From CAXXOK01 sp963674895 (GTDB lineage Bacteria > Bacillota > Clostridia > Christensenellales > Aristaeellaceae): a DNA stretch of 64,000 nucleotides. Each line of letters begins with the position of its first letter. Position 1 is the first letter of the stretch. Below the pieces are notes generated by a model. The model was not told where the DNA came from. It made no database searches and saw only the letters and a program-made list of their open reading frames with translations. The stretch lies in the NCBI GenBank assembly GCA_963674895.2, contig CAXXCY010000001.1, positions 620,001 to 684,000 on the forward strand, written 5' to 3'. Shown in pieces: positions 41,570 through 50,523 of this stretch. The position numbers and the translations under genes are program-made.

Positions 41570-42256
41570 GTGCTTTTTTCCCTGCTTTTATCGGACGTCG
41601 ACAATACGCTGTTTGATTTCCACAGCGCCGAGCGCGCGGCTTTCGCCGCCGTTACGGCGCGTTTTCATCTGCCCGGCGACGAAGATACCTTTGCCCTCTA
41701 CCGTGCGATTAACCGGCGGCACTGGAAGCTGCTGAACGGCGGCCAAACGACCTCCGCAAAGCTCCGTCTGGCCCGCTTCCGGGATTTTGCGGACGCCCTG
41801 GGGGTGGACCTGGATATCCAGGAGATGAGCGACACGTTCGTGCGGGCGCTGGGCTCGCAGCGCATCCCGACCGAGGGTGCGGAGGAATTCCTCAGGCGTG
41901 TTTCGGCGCGGATGCCGGTATGCCTGGTCACCAACGGGTTCGCCGCCGTGCAGCGCGCGCGCTTTGCGGCCTCGCCGCTTACCCGCTATGTCCGGGAAAT
42001 CCTGGTTTCGGAGGATTTCGCCCATGCCAAGCCACACCCTGAGATGCTTTTGGAGGCCTTGCGCCGCATGAACGTCACGGATCCCCGGCAGGCCGTGATG
42101 ATCGGCGACAACGAGGAGACCGATATCCTGGCCGCACAAAACGCGGGCATGCCGGCCATCCTGTTTACCAACGGCGCCCCGCCGCCGGAAAAAACGAAGG
42201 CGGAATTCACCGCCGCGACGCTCAAAGGAGCGGCGGACTGGATACTCTCCGGTTGA
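41570..42256 (+). CDS. HAD-family hydrolase, YjjG / pyrimidine-5'-nucleotidase-like
   Basis: 228 residues with a GTG start at 41570, just after pfkA. All four haloacid-dehalogenase motifs are present: LLSDVDNTLFDF (two Asp), VCLVTNGFA, AHAKPHPEMLLEAL (Lys) and AVMIGDNEETDILAAQNAG. A C1-type helical cap occupies about 17-90. Closest in style to house-cleaning nucleotidases such as YjjG, but the substrate is not determined. No clear ribosome-binding site precedes the GTG, so translation probably depends on pfkA. Confidence 0.85.
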   Translation: MLFSLLLSDVDNTLFDFHSAERAAFAAVTARFHLPGDEDTFALYRAINRRHWKLLNGGQTTSAKLRLARFRDFADALGVDLDIQEMSDTFVRALGSQRIPTEGAEEFLRRVSARMPVCLVTNGFAAVQRARFAASPLTRYVREILVSEDFAHAKPHPEMLLEALRRMNVTDPRQAVMIGDNEETDILAAQNAGMPAILFTNGAPPPEKTKAEFTAATLKGAADWILSG

Positions 42257-42274
42257 AAGAGCGTCTTCCCTGCC

Positions 42275-42331
42275 CTAGCAACACGCTGCCCGCCTGCCTG
42301 GCAATCCTGTCCGGCAGTCCGGTAGCGTGTT
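42275..42331. terminator. Imperfect inverted repeat after the HAD gene
   Basis: AACACGCT and AGCGTGTT flank about 40 bases that include GCCGG-type inner repeats. It precedes the frr promoter and may end the pfkA-HAD transcript, though the U-run is poor. Confidence 0.35.
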
Positions 42332-42335
42332 TCAG

Positions 42336-42365
42336 TTGACATTCTGCACCGGAATTGAGTACAAT
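42336..42365 (+). promoter_or_regulatory. Promoter of frr
   Basis: TTGACA (42336-42341), 18 bases, TACAAT (42360-42365), 32 bases before the start codon of frr. It separates frr and the envelope genes from pfkA. Confidence 0.75.
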
Positions 42366-42396
42366 AAACGAAACAGTTCCGGAAAGGTGGAATATA

Positions 42397-42954
42397 ATGT
42401 ATCAGGAAGTCATCGCGACGGCAAAGGATAAAATGGACAAAACCACCCATGTCTTTCAGTCCGAGCTTCGTTCCATCCGCGCCGGCCGCGCCAACCCGCA
42501 GCTTTTGGAGCGCGTGATGGTGGATTATTACGGCTCGCCCACGCCGCTGACGCAGATGGGCAACGTTTCCGCCCCCGAGCCGCGCATGCTGCTGGTGAAC
42601 GTCTGGGACCAATCGGCGCTTCCGCAGGTGGAAAAAGCCATCCTGAAAAGCGATTTGGGCCTCAATCCATCAAACGACGGCAAGGTTATCCGCCTGATCG
42701 TACCCGAGCTCACCGAGGAGCGCCGCAAGGAGCTCACCAAGCTCGTCGCCAAGACGGCCGAGGAGACCAAGGTCGCCATCCGGTCCATCCGCCGCGACGC
42801 GATGGAGCACGTGAAGAAGCAGGAAAAGGATTCCGAGATCACCGAGGACGACCTGAAGATCGCGGAAAAGAAAATCCAGGAGGCGACGGACGAAGCCGTG
42901 AAAGGCATCGACGAGCTCGCCGCGGCCAAAGACAAGGAAATCATGGAAGTTTGA
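42397..42954 (+). CDS. frr: Ribosome recycling factor
   Basis: 185 residues, exact family length. It releases ribosomes from mRNA after termination together with EF-G. Motifs: ELRSIRAGRANPQLLERVMVDYYG, PEPRMLLVNVWD, DLGLNPSNDGKVIRLIVPELTEERRKEL and IRSIRRDAMEHVKK, with a C-terminal helix ending AKDKEIMEV. The ATG at 42397 follows GGAAAGGTGG. In many Firmicutes frr is preceded by rpsB-tsf-pyrH; here it has its own promoter next to a HAD gene, but it keeps the usual downstream partners uppS and cdsA. Confidence 0.97.
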   Translation: MYQEVIATAKDKMDKTTHVFQSELRSIRAGRANPQLLERVMVDYYGSPTPLTQMGNVSAPEPRMLLVNVWDQSALPQVEKAILKSDLGLNPSNDGKVIRLIVPELTEERRKELTKLVAKTAEETKVAIRSIRRDAMEHVKKQEKDSEITEDDLKIAEKKIQEATDEAVKGIDELAAAKDKEIMEV

Positions 42955-43316
42955 AAAAAACCTTTGAACATCTGCTCGGCCTGACCGTAAAGGACGCGCT
43001 GGCGATCCTGAAAAGTTCCGGCATTTTCGATGTGCGGGTGACGTTTACGTCCGCCCCCGCGCGCGCCGCCATGCGGCCGGTTGTCCCTGCGGACGAGCCC
43101 GCCGGGGAAACCACGCTCCTGCGCGCCGTAGCGGACCAGTTTGCGGTGTCGGATGACGGCGAGCCCGCGCACGATCCGCTGCTGGAGCCTGTGCTTGACG
43201 ACGGGCTGCTCGTGGAATCCCGCGTCGTCGGCGTGCGCGGCGACGGGCGGCAGCTGATCGTATCCCGTTTTCGCGTAACGCCGTCTGGCGACTCGCGAAA
43301 CCAGGATACAAAATGA
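42951..43316 (+). CDS. Small PASTA-like hypothetical protein coupled to frr
   Basis: 121 residues. It starts at TTG (42951), overlapping the frr stop by four bases, with AAGGAA about 12 bases upstream. The segment LTVKDALAILKSSGIFDVRVTFTSAP (about 10-35) resembles a PASTA domain, but there is no membrane helix. The C-terminal residues are poorly conserved in character, and the TGA stop at 43314-43316 is supplied by repeat A4. Function unknown. The open frame, coupling and coding-like composition support a real gene; family recognition is weak. Confidence 0.55.
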   Translation: MKKTFEHLLGLTVKDALAILKSSGIFDVRVTFTSAPARAAMRPVVPADEPAGETTLLRAVADQFAVSDDGEPAHDPLLEPVLDDGLLVESRVVGVRGDGRQLIVSRFRVTPSGDSRNQDTK

Positions 43317-43507
43317 GGAATTAGGAATGATGAATGAGGAATTACGGAAAGATTGCTGCGCAATCTCCTGATTTCTTTCATTCAAACGCTTGCAATCCTC
43401 TGATGAGTACCTCAATATAAACCGGACAATGGTATCGAATTATACAATCGTCCGGTTGCGCAAGCAACCGCACATCAATTCCTCATTCCTCATTCCTAAT
43501 TCCTCAT
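43312..43507 (-). repeat. Family A palindromic repeat, copy A4
   Basis: Inverted copy between the small frr-linked gene and uppS: GATTGCTGCGCAATC first, GGTTGCGCAAGCAACC second, core about 95 bases, AATGAGGAAT-type ends. Supplies the stop of the upstream gene. Its right end also offers an ATG (43506) in frame with uppS, but uppS has a better start downstream. Confidence 0.85.
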
Positions 43508-43535
43508 GAAACCGAAACGCACCGTGGAGGAGAAC

Positions 43536-44285
43536 ATGCCGGAGACTCCTATAGATTTAAGCCGTCTTCCCCGCCACATCGGGATCATTATGGACGGCAA
43601 CGGGCGCTGGGCGAAAAAGAACAAGCTGAAGGTCGCGCTCGGGCACCGCGCGGGCACCGAAGCCCTGCGGGAAATTATCCGAAGCGCCTCCGATATCGGG
43701 ATCGGGGCGCTGTCGCTGTACGCGTTTTCCACGGAGAACTGGCGGCGGTCCCAAACGGAGATCGACGCGCTGATGGCGCTGCTGCTTTCGTTTTTCAAAA
43801 GCGAGATCGACGAGCTGGACGCAAAAAACGTTCGCATCTTGATTTTGGGAGATAAGGACCAAATGCCCGCTCCCCAGCGCGACGCGCTGTATGCGGCGGA
43901 GCGGCGCACCGCCGGCAACACGGGGCTTGCGCTTTGCATCGCCGTGAACTACGGCAGCCGCGCGGAGATCGCGCGCGCCGCGAGGCTGCTGGCCGAAGAG
44001 GCGTCGGCCGGGACGCTTCCCCCCGCCGCGGTCGACGAGGACATGATCTCCGGCAAGCTCTACACGGCGGGCATCCCCGACGTGGACCTTATGATCCGCA
44101 CCAGCGGGGAAATGCGGTTGTCCAACTTCCTGCTATGGCAATGCGCGTACGCGGAGTTTCTTTTTCCGGAGGTTCTCTGGCCGGATTTCACCGTGGAAGA
44201 TTTTCACGCCTGTATCGCCGCCTACCAGCGCCGCTCCCGCCGTTTCGGGGGCAGGCCGTCGGAGGAACCCGTATTACCCGAGTAA
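43536..44285 (+). CDS. uppS: Undecaprenyl diphosphate synthase
   Basis: 249 residues from the ATG at 43536, preceded by GGAGGAGAAC; an in-frame ATG at 43506 lies in repeat A4. It makes the C55 lipid carrier for peptidoglycan by cis-prenyl addition. Motifs: HIGIIMDGNGRWAKKN (catalytic Asp and phosphate loop), GHRAGTEALREI, YAFSTENWRR, LCIAVNYGSRAEI and DLMIRTSGEMRLSNFLLWQCAYAE. It is followed by cdsA, the standard Firmicute pairing. Confidence 0.96.
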   Translation: MPETPIDLSRLPRHIGIIMDGNGRWAKKNKLKVALGHRAGTEALREIIRSASDIGIGALSLYAFSTENWRRSQTEIDALMALLLSFFKSEIDELDAKNVRILILGDKDQMPAPQRDALYAAERRTAGNTGLALCIAVNYGSRAEIARAARLLAEEASAGTLPPAAVDEDMISGKLYTAGIPDVDLMIRTSGEMRLSNFLLWQCAYAEFLFPEVLWPDFTVEDFHACIAAYQRRSRRFGGRPSEEPVLPE

Positions 44286-44306
44286 ACGCCATAGGAGGCA
44301 ACCGCC

Positions 44307-45125
44307 ATGTGGCAGCGCTTTAGTACCGGCGCGCTCCTGGTCCTGTTCCTAATCACCGTTTTGATCTTCGGCGGCTATGTGTTCGGCACGGTCGCGCTGC
44401 TTGTGTGCGGGCTGTGCGTGTATGAGGAGCAGGCGGCCATGAAGCTGGGCGGCCACCGCCCGGTCTCCTGGCCGGTGTTTGCGGCGCTTATTCTGTGCGC
44501 GCCGCTGATGCTGTTCGTGCGGCCGCTGGCCATCGTGCCGGTGCTGATGCTCTCCTGCTTTGCGGTCATCTTTTCGGTTATGCGCCGCCCCGCGCCGGAC
44601 CTGACCGACGTGATGGTAAGCCTCCTGCCGCTTTTGACGATCGTGCTGCCGGGCCTGTGCCTGATCTCACTGACCGGCGTCACGCCGCGCCCCATGCAGG
44701 CGCTGCTGACCACGCTGGTGTTCTCCGTCTCCGTCGGTTCGGATGTCTTCGCGCTGTTCACCGGCACCTGGATCGGCGGGCCGAAGCTGTGCCCGAACAT
44801 CAGCCCCAAAAAGACCGTGGCGGGAGCCGTCGGCGGCCTGACCGGCGCCATGGGGCTTACGGTCCTCGCGGGCTTCCTGTTTTCCCTTTGTTATCCCGGC
44901 CATGCCTTCCCGCCGCTGTGGGAGTACCTCATCATCGGGTTCGTCGGCGGCGTGACGGCGCAGTTTGGGGATCTGCTGGCAAGCCTGGTGAAGCGCTACT
45001 GCAAGGTGAAGGATTTCGGCTCGCTGTTCCCCGGCCACGGCGGAATGCTGGACCGAATGGATTCCATCCTTTTTGCGTCCGTCGTCATCTTCTGCACGAA
45101 CGAGATTCTCCGCTACCTCTCCTGA
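44307..45125 (+). CDS. cdsA: Phosphatidate cytidylyltransferase
   Basis: 272 residues with about eight membrane helices. It makes CDP-diacylglycerol for phospholipid synthesis. The C-terminal signature is KVKDFGSLFPGHGGMLDRMD followed by SILFASVVIF, and ALFTGTWIGGPKLCPNISPKKTVAG (about 149-173) is the CdsA metal and CTP region. GGAGG lies nine bases before the ATG, and the gene is 21 bases after uppS. The dxr and rseP genes that often follow in Firmicutes are missing; an LCP gene comes next. Confidence 0.94.
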   Translation: MWQRFSTGALLVLFLITVLIFGGYVFGTVALLVCGLCVYEEQAAMKLGGHRPVSWPVFAALILCAPLMLFVRPLAIVPVLMLSCFAVIFSVMRRPAPDLTDVMVSLLPLLTIVLPGLCLISLTGVTPRPMQALLTTLVFSVSVGSDVFALFTGTWIGGPKLCPNISPKKTVAGAVGGLTGAMGLTVLAGFLFSLCYPGHAFPPLWEYLIIGFVGGVTAQFGDLLASLVKRYCKVKDFGSLFPGHGGMLDRMDSILFASVVIFCTNEILRYLS

Positions 45126-45154
45126 TCCGTACGCAGCACGGAGGCGCGAAACAT

Positions 45155-46057
45155 ATGAAACGCATCGCGGTTTTTCTTTTCTTGTTCCTGCTGGTGATCA
45201 CCGGCAGCTCGGCCACGCTGCCCAACCCGATTTTCACGCTGGATTATGATTCCCTGGAAGCGCCCGCGGACGGCGTGCACCATTACCTGATGGCGTGCTT
45301 TGACACCTGGGATTACCAGAAAAACTATCCGGGAAATACGGACGGCATCCTGCTGATCACGCTGGATACCAACCAAAACCGCGTGATCTTCACCACGATC
45401 ATGCGCGAAATCCTGGTGCAGCGGCCGGACGGCAAGGCCGGGCGCATCACCTATATCGCCAAAAACTACGGCCCTGACGCGCTGTGCCGGGTGGTATCGA
45501 CACACTTCGGCGTGAAGGTGGATAAGTACCTGCTCTTCAATTGGGACAATATCCAAAATCTCATCGACGAGCTCGGCGGCGTGCACATCACCGTGACCGA
45601 CGCTGAGGCACGGTACCTGAACAACTACCGCATCTCCCGCGAGTCGACCACGCCCAGTATGGACAAGGAGGGAACCTACCTGTTTTCAGGGCATGCCGCG
45701 GTCATCTACATGCGGATCCGCAAGGTGGGCGGCGATGGCGACGTGGGCCGCACCCGGCGCATGCGCACGGTGCTCAACACCCTGGTGCAGGAAAACCAGG
45801 ACATCACGCTGTCCGAGGCGATGGAACTGGTGGTCCTGCTGTCGGATAACGTGTGCGAGACCAACATGACCATGAACGATCTGATGAGCGCGATCGGGTA
45901 TTCGTTCAAGCTCAAGGGCGTGGACGCGGAAGGCTTTCAGCTGCCCGTTTCCGCGGCGCTGGACCCCATCAACTATGCGGGCATGGCGACCAACCAGGTC
46001 GATTTTCCGCTGTGCCGCAGCGAGTTTCTCGCCTTCCTGTCCCGGAAACCCGAGTAG
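45155..46057 (+). CDS. LytR-CpsA-Psr (LCP) family protein
   Basis: 300 residues. An N-terminal hydrophobic segment (KRIAVFLFLFLLVITGSSA) anchors or exports the protein. The LCP core follows: NTDGILLITLDTNQNRVIFTTIMREILVQ with the acidic and arginine residues of the pyrophosphate-lipid site, YIAKNYGPDALCRVVSTHFGV, YLLFNWDNIQNLIDELGGVHI, and HAAVIYMRIRKVGGDGDVGRTRRMRTVLN with the family arginine cluster. LCP enzymes transfer glycopolymers from undecaprenyl carriers to peptidoglycan, fitting with uppS nearby. GGAGG lies 11 bases upstream. Last gene before the predicted origin, reading towards it. Confidence 0.88.
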   Translation: MKRIAVFLFLFLLVITGSSATLPNPIFTLDYDSLEAPADGVHHYLMACFDTWDYQKNYPGNTDGILLITLDTNQNRVIFTTIMREILVQRPDGKAGRITYIAKNYGPDALCRVVSTHFGVKVDKYLLFNWDNIQNLIDELGGVHITVTDAEARYLNNYRISRESTTPSMDKEGTYLFSGHAAVIYMRIRKVGGDGDVGRTRRMRTVLNTLVQENQDITLSEAMELVVLLSDNVCETNMTMNDLMSAIGYSFKLKGVDAEGFQLPVSAALDPINYAGMATNQVDFPLCRSEFLAFLSRKPE

Positions 46058-46089
46058 CGCACCCGTGTGCACCCGGCGGCGGTTTTGGC

Positions 46090-46460
46090 GTCAGGCTGTG
46101 GGCAACGCTGTGGAAGAAATGCGGATAACTTTTCTGAAACGCAGCCAGTGCCGCAGCGCGTTTTCCGCACCCGCGAAATCCACATCCGGTGGAAACGTGG
46201 ATAACCCGCGTTGCCTCCGACCTTTTTACAAGCGCGTACCGCCGCGAAGGAAGGATAACGCCGTCCGCAACGCGAATTCATTGTCCAATACGGGCGAATC
46301 CGGCTTTACTCCGGGTCCGCGCCGTGGAAAACAAGGGTAATCCCCTCCGGGTTTCCACAGTCATTCCACAGCGGTTTTTGATGCCGCGGCAATCAAAACT
46401 CCGCTTTTCCATGGTTTCCACATCCCCTACTACTACTACTGAATCTATAATATATAGCTA
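46090..46460 (+). other. oriC: Predicted chromosomal replication origin (oriC)
   Basis: The 429-base gap before dnaN carries a DnaA-box cluster: TTATCCGCA (minus, 46120-46128) and TTATCCACG (minus, 46196-46204) at 8/9; TTGCCCACA (46097-46105), TCTTCCACA (46109-46117), TTTTCCACG (46323-46331) on the minus strand and TTTTCCGCA (46161), AAATCCACA (46176), GTTTCCACA (46351) and GTTTCCACA (46414-46422) on the plus strand at 7/9. The last box is followed by TCCCC (46423-46427), then TACTACTACTACT (46428-46440), then AT-rich GAATCTATAATATATAG. This order of box, GC spacer, trinucleotide run (DnaA-trio) and unwinding tract is that of the Bacillus basal unwinding system next to dnaN. dnaA itself is not adjacent. 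Confidence 0.82.
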
Positions 46461-46486
46461 CTGCTCATCTACAGGAGGCGACGCAC

Positions 46487-47605
46487 ATGAAACTGAGATG
46501 CTCCGCGCAGGATTTGATGACCGGGTTGGTGAACGCAACGCGCGCACTGGCGGCGAGGCCGTCCTCGCCGGTGCTGGAATATGTGAAGGTCAACGCGCAG
46601 GGCGAAAGCGTCGTGCTGACCTGTACGGACGGATCGCTGACCATTCGCGCGGCGGTGAAGGCGGAAATCGAGGAGGAGGGAGACATCCTGCTCCCCGGCC
46701 GGCTGCTTACGGAGATCGTCAGAAAGCTGCCCGAAGGCGTAGTTTCGCTCGCGACGAACGAAAAGAACGTCACCGTGATCAAATGCATGTCCAGCCGCTC
46801 CACGCTCGCCGGTATGCCCGCGGAAGAGTTTCCCATGATGCGTGACATCATCAATACCCACGCGCTGCATGTGCCGCAAAAGCGACTTAAGGATATGATT
46901 TCCCGCGTAATTTTCGCCATCGCGCAGCATGAGAGCCGCCAGACGCTGACCGGAAGCCTGATGGAAGTGACGAAGGGCGAAATCCGCCTGGTCGGGCTGG
47001 ACGGATTTAGGCTGGCGCTGCAGACGATGAAAGGCGATTTTGTGCTGCCCGACGGCCAGGCGATGCTTAAGGCGATTATCCCGGGACACGTGATGACGGA
47101 GATGAGCCGCATCATGTCAGACGATGAAAACGCGATGGTTACCTTCCATATGGACCAGGGCTACCTGATGGCGATCATCGGCGATACCACGGTGCTCACC
47201 ACCCTGCTGGCGGGCGAGTATATCAACTACCGGCAGATCCTGCCCACGGACTGGAAAACCCGCGTTACCGTGAAATGCAAGGAGTTCGGGGAGGCAATCG
47301 ACCGCGCGTCGCTGATCGCGCGGGAGGGCAAAAACAACCTGATCAAAATCAAGTCCGAAAACGACATGATGCAGATTACCTCGATGTCGGACCTTGGCGA
47401 CGTGCTGGAGGAGATCAGCATCCATCTGGAAGGCGAGGCGATCGAGATCGCGTTCAACGCTCGCTATATCGGCGACGTCGTGAAAAACATCGACGACGAG
47501 TGCTGCATGCTCTCCATGTCCAACGCTGTAAGCCCCTGCGTGCTCTCGCCCGAGGACGGGGACGCGTATCTCTACCTGGTGCTGCCGGTGCGGGTGTCGG
47601 GTTAA
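46487..47605 (+). CDS. dnaN: DNA polymerase III beta subunit (sliding clamp)
   Basis: 372 residues, the normal length, forming the three-domain ring-half that tethers polymerase to DNA. Recognisable parts: MKLRCSAQDLMTGLVNATRALAARPSSPVLEYVKV, LLPGRLLTEIVRKLPEG, ESRQTLTGSLMEVTKGEIRLVGLDGFRLAL, INYRQILPTDWKTRVTV and FNARYIGDVVKNID, ending VSPCVLSPEDGDAYLYLVLPVRV, the clamp C terminus. GGAGG precedes the ATG. It lies directly next to the predicted oriC as in most bacteria, but without dnaA upstream or recF downstream. Confidence 0.97.
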   Translation: MKLRCSAQDLMTGLVNATRALAARPSSPVLEYVKVNAQGESVVLTCTDGSLTIRAAVKAEIEEEGDILLPGRLLTEIVRKLPEGVVSLATNEKNVTVIKCMSSRSTLAGMPAEEFPMMRDIINTHALHVPQKRLKDMISRVIFAIAQHESRQTLTGSLMEVTKGEIRLVGLDGFRLALQTMKGDFVLPDGQAMLKAIIPGHVMTEMSRIMSDDENAMVTFHMDQGYLMAIIGDTTVLTTLLAGEYINYRQILPTDWKTRVTVKCKEFGEAIDRASLIAREGKNNLIKIKSENDMMQITSMSDLGDVLEEISIHLEGEAIEIAFNARYIGDVVKNIDDECCMLSMSNAVSPCVLSPEDGDAYLYLVLPVRVSG

Positions 47606-47623
47606 AACGAAGGACGAACGAAG

Positions 47624-47836
47624 AATGAGGAATGAAAAATTAGGAATTAGGAATTTTGGTACGGTTGCTTTTGCAACCGGAATATTTTATATTCATTGTA
47701 TTGCATCGGCGCATTCCAAGAAGCACAGCAATATCACGTTACAGTTTACGGGAATGCAATCGGAAGATTGCGGAGCAATCTCACCTAAATTCCTAATTCA
47801 TCCTTCCTCATTCCTAATTTTTATGAGTTCCTCATT
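47624..47836 (+). repeat. Family A palindromic repeat, copy A5
   Basis: Forward copy after dnaN: hairpin 1 GGTTGCTTTTGCAACC, a core of about 85 bases, hairpin 2 AGATTGCGGAGCAATCT, and AATGAGG/CCTCATT ends. Most of the 310-base dnaN to DUF368 gap is this element. Confidence 0.85.
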
Positions 47837-47915
47837 CGGCTGATACGTAAGCCGTTGCCGTTTTAGGGCGTATATGATACTATTGCGTGAACAATGATAA
47901 AGCGGAGTGATACGG

Positions 47916-48797
47916 ATGGAGTTTATCAAGGCGGCAATGAAGGGAATCATCATCGGCGTGGCCAACGTGATCCCGGGCGTTTCCGGCGGGACTATGATGG
48001 TGTCCATGGGCGTATACGACACGCTGATCGGCTGCGTAACCGGCCTGTTCAAGCAGTTCGGCAAAAGCGTCAAAACGCTCCTGCCCTATGTGATCGGCGC
48101 GCTGATCGGCATCGTGGCGCTGGCAAGCCTCCTGACCTTTTTGTTTGACAACTATCCGCTGCCCACGTCCACAGCGTTTATCGGGCTGATATTGGGCGGC
48201 GTCGCGCCGTTGTTAAAGCGGATCGACATGAAAAAAGCCAACGCGTTTTCGATGCTCCTGTTTATCCTCTTCCTCGCGCTGATCATTTTCATGGCGGTCA
48301 TGAAGCCGGTGGAGGAGGGCAACGCCGTGGAATTCACATGGATTCACGCGCTGCTGTTGCTGGCCGTGGGCGTCGTTGCCAGCGCGACGATGATTATCCC
48401 GGGGGTCAGCGGCTCGATGGTCCTGATGCTTCTGGGGTACTACCGCACGGTGCTGGATTCGATCACGCATTTAAAGGATGGGCTGCTCGGCGGCAACATG
48501 GCGCTGGCGGTGCAGCAGCTGAAAATCCTCGTCCCGTTCGGAATCGGCGTGCTGATCGGCATCTATGCCGTGGCGAAGCTGATCGAGTGGCTTTTGCAGC
48601 GTTATCCGGTCTATACGTATTCGGCGATTCTGGGGCTGGTGGTGGCGTCGCCCGTCGCGGTGCTCCTGCGCTGCGATATGTCCGGCGTCACGCCGCTGAT
48701 CGTGCTGGTCTCGCTGGCGACGTTCATCGCGGGGTATGCGGGCAGCGCGTGGCTGGCGCGGCGCTCCGGCAAGGAAGTGAAACAACTTAACGAATGA
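47916..48797 (+). CDS. DUF368 membrane protein, PopT-type undecaprenyl-phosphate transporter
   Basis: 293 residues with eight or so membrane helices. The two inverted half-motifs of DUF368 are present: VIPGVSGGTMMVSMGVYD (about 19-36) and MIIPGVSGSMVLMLLGYYRTVLD (about 166-188). DUF368 proteins (PopT) have been shown to return undecaprenyl phosphate across the membrane for wall-polymer synthesis; assignment here is by family. The ATG at 47916 has AGCGGAG eight bases upstream; a GTG at 47907 is possible. Its TGA (48795-48797) lies in repeat A6. With uppS and the LCP gene it adds a third C55-lipid function within 5 kb. Confidence 0.88.
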   Translation: MEFIKAAMKGIIIGVANVIPGVSGGTMMVSMGVYDTLIGCVTGLFKQFGKSVKTLLPYVIGALIGIVALASLLTFLFDNYPLPTSTAFIGLILGGVAPLLKRIDMKKANAFSMLLFILFLALIIFMAVMKPVEEGNAVEFTWIHALLLLAVGVVASATMIIPGVSGSMVLMLLGYYRTVLDSITHLKDGLLGGNMALAVQQLKILVPFGIGVLIGIYAVAKLIEWLLQRYPVYTYSAILGLVVASPVAVLLRCDMSGVTPLIVLVSLATFIAGYAGSAWLARRSGKEVKQLNE

Positions 48798-48966
48798 GGA
48801 ATGAAGAATTAGGAATGAGGAATTGCGGGACGGTTGCTTACACAACCGATTGAATATATCATTTCCGCTCCAGCAAAGCGACAGGATTCTGTTGAAAACC
48901 CGCCATTGTGTTCCTATGAAATCAAAAGATTGCGGCGCAATCTTTCCGCAATTCCTCACTACTCAT
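48793..48966 (+). repeat. Family A palindromic repeat, copy A6
   Basis: Forward copy after the DUF368 gene: three AATGAGGAAT-like units, hairpin 1 (GGTTGCTTACACAACC, slightly decayed), a core of about 75 bases, hairpin 2 (AGATTGCGGCGCAATCT), then inverted ATTCCTCA units. Supplies the stop codon of the DUF368 gene. Confidence 0.85.
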
Positions 48967-49032
48967 ACCACATATCGTTTCACCCTTGCAATATGATCCA
49001 ATCCGCGGTATACTTTTTCCGACAATTAAATA

Positions 49033-49131
49033 CCTTATAAAGAGCGGTTGAGGGAACGAGCCCGATGAAACCCGCCAACCTGGCAAAAAGCCAAGGTGGT
49101 ACATCTCGCGGCGGGATGCCGGAAGATAAGG
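49033..49131 (+). ncRNA. SAM-I (S-box) riboswitch upstream of metK
   Basis: About 99 bases with the S-box core: P1 arms CCTTAT and ATAAGG at the two ends, AGAGCGGTTGAGGGAACGAG, CCCGATGAAACCCGCCAACC, AAAAAGCCAAGGTGG and GCGGGATGCCGGAAGATAAG. It binds S-adenosylmethionine and controls the downstream terminator, switching off metK when SAM is plentiful. Confidence 0.95.
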
Positions 49132-49148
49132 AACATAAGAATCCTCTG

Positions 49149-49178
49149 CGCCCGCGAAAGAAAACGCGGGCGTTTTCT
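49149..49178 (+). terminator. Riboswitch-controlled terminator before metK
   Basis: GCCCGCG (49150-49156), 8-base loop, CGCGGGC (49165-49171) and then GTTTTCT. It is 18 bases after the aptamer, the usual expression platform. Confidence 0.85.
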
Positions 49179-49236
49179 GATGGGTTGAGGAGCAAGGATC
49201 TTGGCAATAGCTGCCGCGGCGTTGTTTATGGAATCT

Positions 49237-49293
49237 GGAGATGGCGAAGCAATCTCTCCGCCATTCCTCATTCCTAATTCCCCATTCCTCATT
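49237..49293 (+). repeat. Family A repeat, right-half remnant A7
   Basis: Only the right side is clear: GGAGATGGCGAAGCAATCTCTCC-like hairpin 2 and inverted CATTCCTCATTCCTAATT units. A possible decayed hairpin 1 (GGGTTGAGGAGCAAGG) lies at 49182-49197, but the left tandem end is missing. It sits between the metK terminator and the metK start. Confidence 0.65.
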
Positions 49294-49317
49294 CGATATT
49301 CATAGGGAGGTACACAC

Positions 49318-50508
<1,191 letters not shown>

Positions 50509-50523
50509 TACAGCAGCCGCAAC

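Noticed and set aside
43506..43535. uppS start at 43506
   Set aside because: That ATG is the tip of repeat A4; the ATG at 43536 follows GGAGGAG and begins the conserved protein.
46446..46451. TATAAT at 46446 as the dnaN promoter -10
   Set aside because: No -35-like hexamer at 16-19 bases upstream; the bases fit better as the unwinding tract, although a dual role is possible.
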